Shown: positions 13,985 through 14,379 of the stretch, piece after piece | Layout: each line of letters opens with the position of its first letter | How positions within the stretch are numbered: the stretch's first letter is position 1 | NCBI GenBank assembly: GCA_938036405.1 | Contig: CALHPT010000216.1 | Coordinates: forward strand, 1 to 14,379 | Length of the DNA: 14,379 nt | Direction of reading: 5' to 3' | DNA from: an uncultured Tannerella sp. | GTDB lineage: Bacteria > Bacteroidota > Bacteroidia > Bacteroidales > Tannerellaceae | Program-made: the position numbers and the translations under genes | Notes under the pieces: model-generated | What the model was told of the DNA's origin: nothing | The model's database searches: none | What the model saw: only the letters and a program-made list of their open reading frames with translations

Positions 13985-14067
13985 TTTCCACCGACTATCA
14001 TCCACACACTAAATAGAAAAGACAAAAACAATAGAATGAATTTGTGGATGATGATCGCCGGTGGAAA
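13985..14067. repeat. Long inverted repeat flanking an A/T-rich core
   Basis: Left arm 13985-14006 contains TTTCCACCG and ATCATCCACA; right arm 14043-14067 contains TGTGGATGAT and CGGTGGAAA. The inner ten bases pair perfectly, as do the outer nine, with a short size difference between. The 36-base core is A/T-rich (for example AAATAGAAAAGACAAAAAC). Two DnaA-like boxes facing each other across an easily melted core would fit an unwinding element. Confidence 0.65.
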
Positions 14068-14158
14068 AGTCGGACAAATACGACGTGTTCATCCCGCTCA
14101 TACGTTTCTTCCCCTCACTCTTCTCGGCGTCGTGCATAACGCGGAGGATAAGCCGGTG

Positions 14159-14368
14159 ATAACTCAGTGAAGAATTACTCATAAATAGATTTGGAAGATT
14201 CGATGCGCTGCATAAGCCAACGTGTTTCTCATAGCGCCAAGCAAACTTCTAAGGAATCTTCCGCGTATTCTTCACGGTGCATTCCACCGATCAACCGCCT
14301 CTCCTACCCCTTCGTTTAATCCCCTGAAAGCGTTTTCCGCTGCTTGTTTATAACCTCAATAAACCCGC
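14159..14368. repeat. Long diverged direct repeat, copy B
   Basis: Counterpart of copy A, starting with ATAACTC at 14159 and AGATTTGGA at 14187, and ending with TTTATAACCTCAATAAAC at 14347-14364 and CCGC. It keeps GCATTCCACCGA but lacks the two better DnaA-like boxes of copy A. Confidence 0.75.
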
Positions 14369-14379
14369 ATGAAATGCAA

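Larger units (their letters stand above)
13640..14379. other. oriC: Gene-free repeat-rich region upstream of mnmG; candidate replication origin
   Basis: About 740 bp to the window end with no convincing gene. It holds a diverged long direct repeat, a central A/T-rich dyad, and one-mismatch variants of the DnaA box TTATNCACA: TTTTCCACA at 13817, TTATTCGCA at 13850, TCATCCACA at 13998, and TGTGGATGA (the - strand box) at 14043. ATAAC motifs recur at 13677, 13867, 13942, 14136, 14159 and 14350. Adjacency to mnmG and a nearby parS fit an origin. No perfect DnaA box occurs, and dnaA is not in view, so this is a hypothesis. The region may continue beyond the window. Confidence 0.5.

Noticed and set aside
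13687..14012. Small open frames on both strands in the origin-like region
   Set aside because: They run through the diverged repeat without frame conservation in the second copy and have no promoter spacing or recognisable domain.

Overview
The window looks like a chromosomal segment from a Bacteroidales bacterium, most probably a Tannerella-like oral species. Four things point there: Bacteroidetes-type promoter elements (TAnnTTTG, one with an upstream TTTG 20 bases away), a BspA-like leucine-rich-repeat surface protein with a type IX secretion-like C-terminus, a TPR/one-membrane-span/AraC regulator of a kind common in the phylum, and a DUF6261-like protein. The genus is inference; no rRNA or other marker gene is present.

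Layout. Left part: topB (DNA topoisomerase III, + strand) converges on an ECF sigma factor gene (- strand). The sigma gene is divergent from a TPR/AraC-type membrane regulator gene (+). Both have recognisable promoters, and the shared 258-bp intergenic region holds two perfect inverted repeats. A strong hairpin, probably a bidirectional terminator, separates the regulator from a convergent DUF6261-like gene with a Pro/Lys-rich repeat tail. Upstream of that gene lies an array of about nine 41-bp tandem repeats, followed by some 540 bp in which I can support no gene.

Right part: everything from 6716 to 13570 is on the - strand and may be read largely as one series: mnmG (tRNA wobble-uridine modification), uvrC (nucleotide excision repair), a 42-bp repeat block, dtd (D-aminoacyl-tRNA deacylase), a MazG-like pyrophosphohydrolase gene, deoC (deoxyribose-phosphate aldolase with an unusual His-rich N-terminus), and the LRR surface-protein gene, which ends in a strong hairpin terminator. 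dtd and mazG overlap by ATGA and mazG and deoC are one base apart, so these three are very probably translationally coupled. Most products handle tRNA quality, nucleotide-pool hygiene or DNA repair; the LRR protein is the functional outlier.

The most interesting part is the right end. The roughly 800 bp upstream of mnmG contain no credible gene. They carry two copies of a diverged repeat of about 210 bp (offset 482-483 bp), a third partial copy, several one-mismatch DnaA-box-like 9-mers, repeated ATAAC motifs, and an A/T-rich stretch flanked by a long inverted repeat containing TCATCCACA boxes. A 15-of-16 match to the bacterial parS centromere site sits between mnmG and uvrC. Together with the frequent location of mnmG (gidA) beside bacterial origins, this makes the region a good candidate for the chromosomal replication origin. 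That is an inference to be tested by GC skew and ParB or marker-frequency data.
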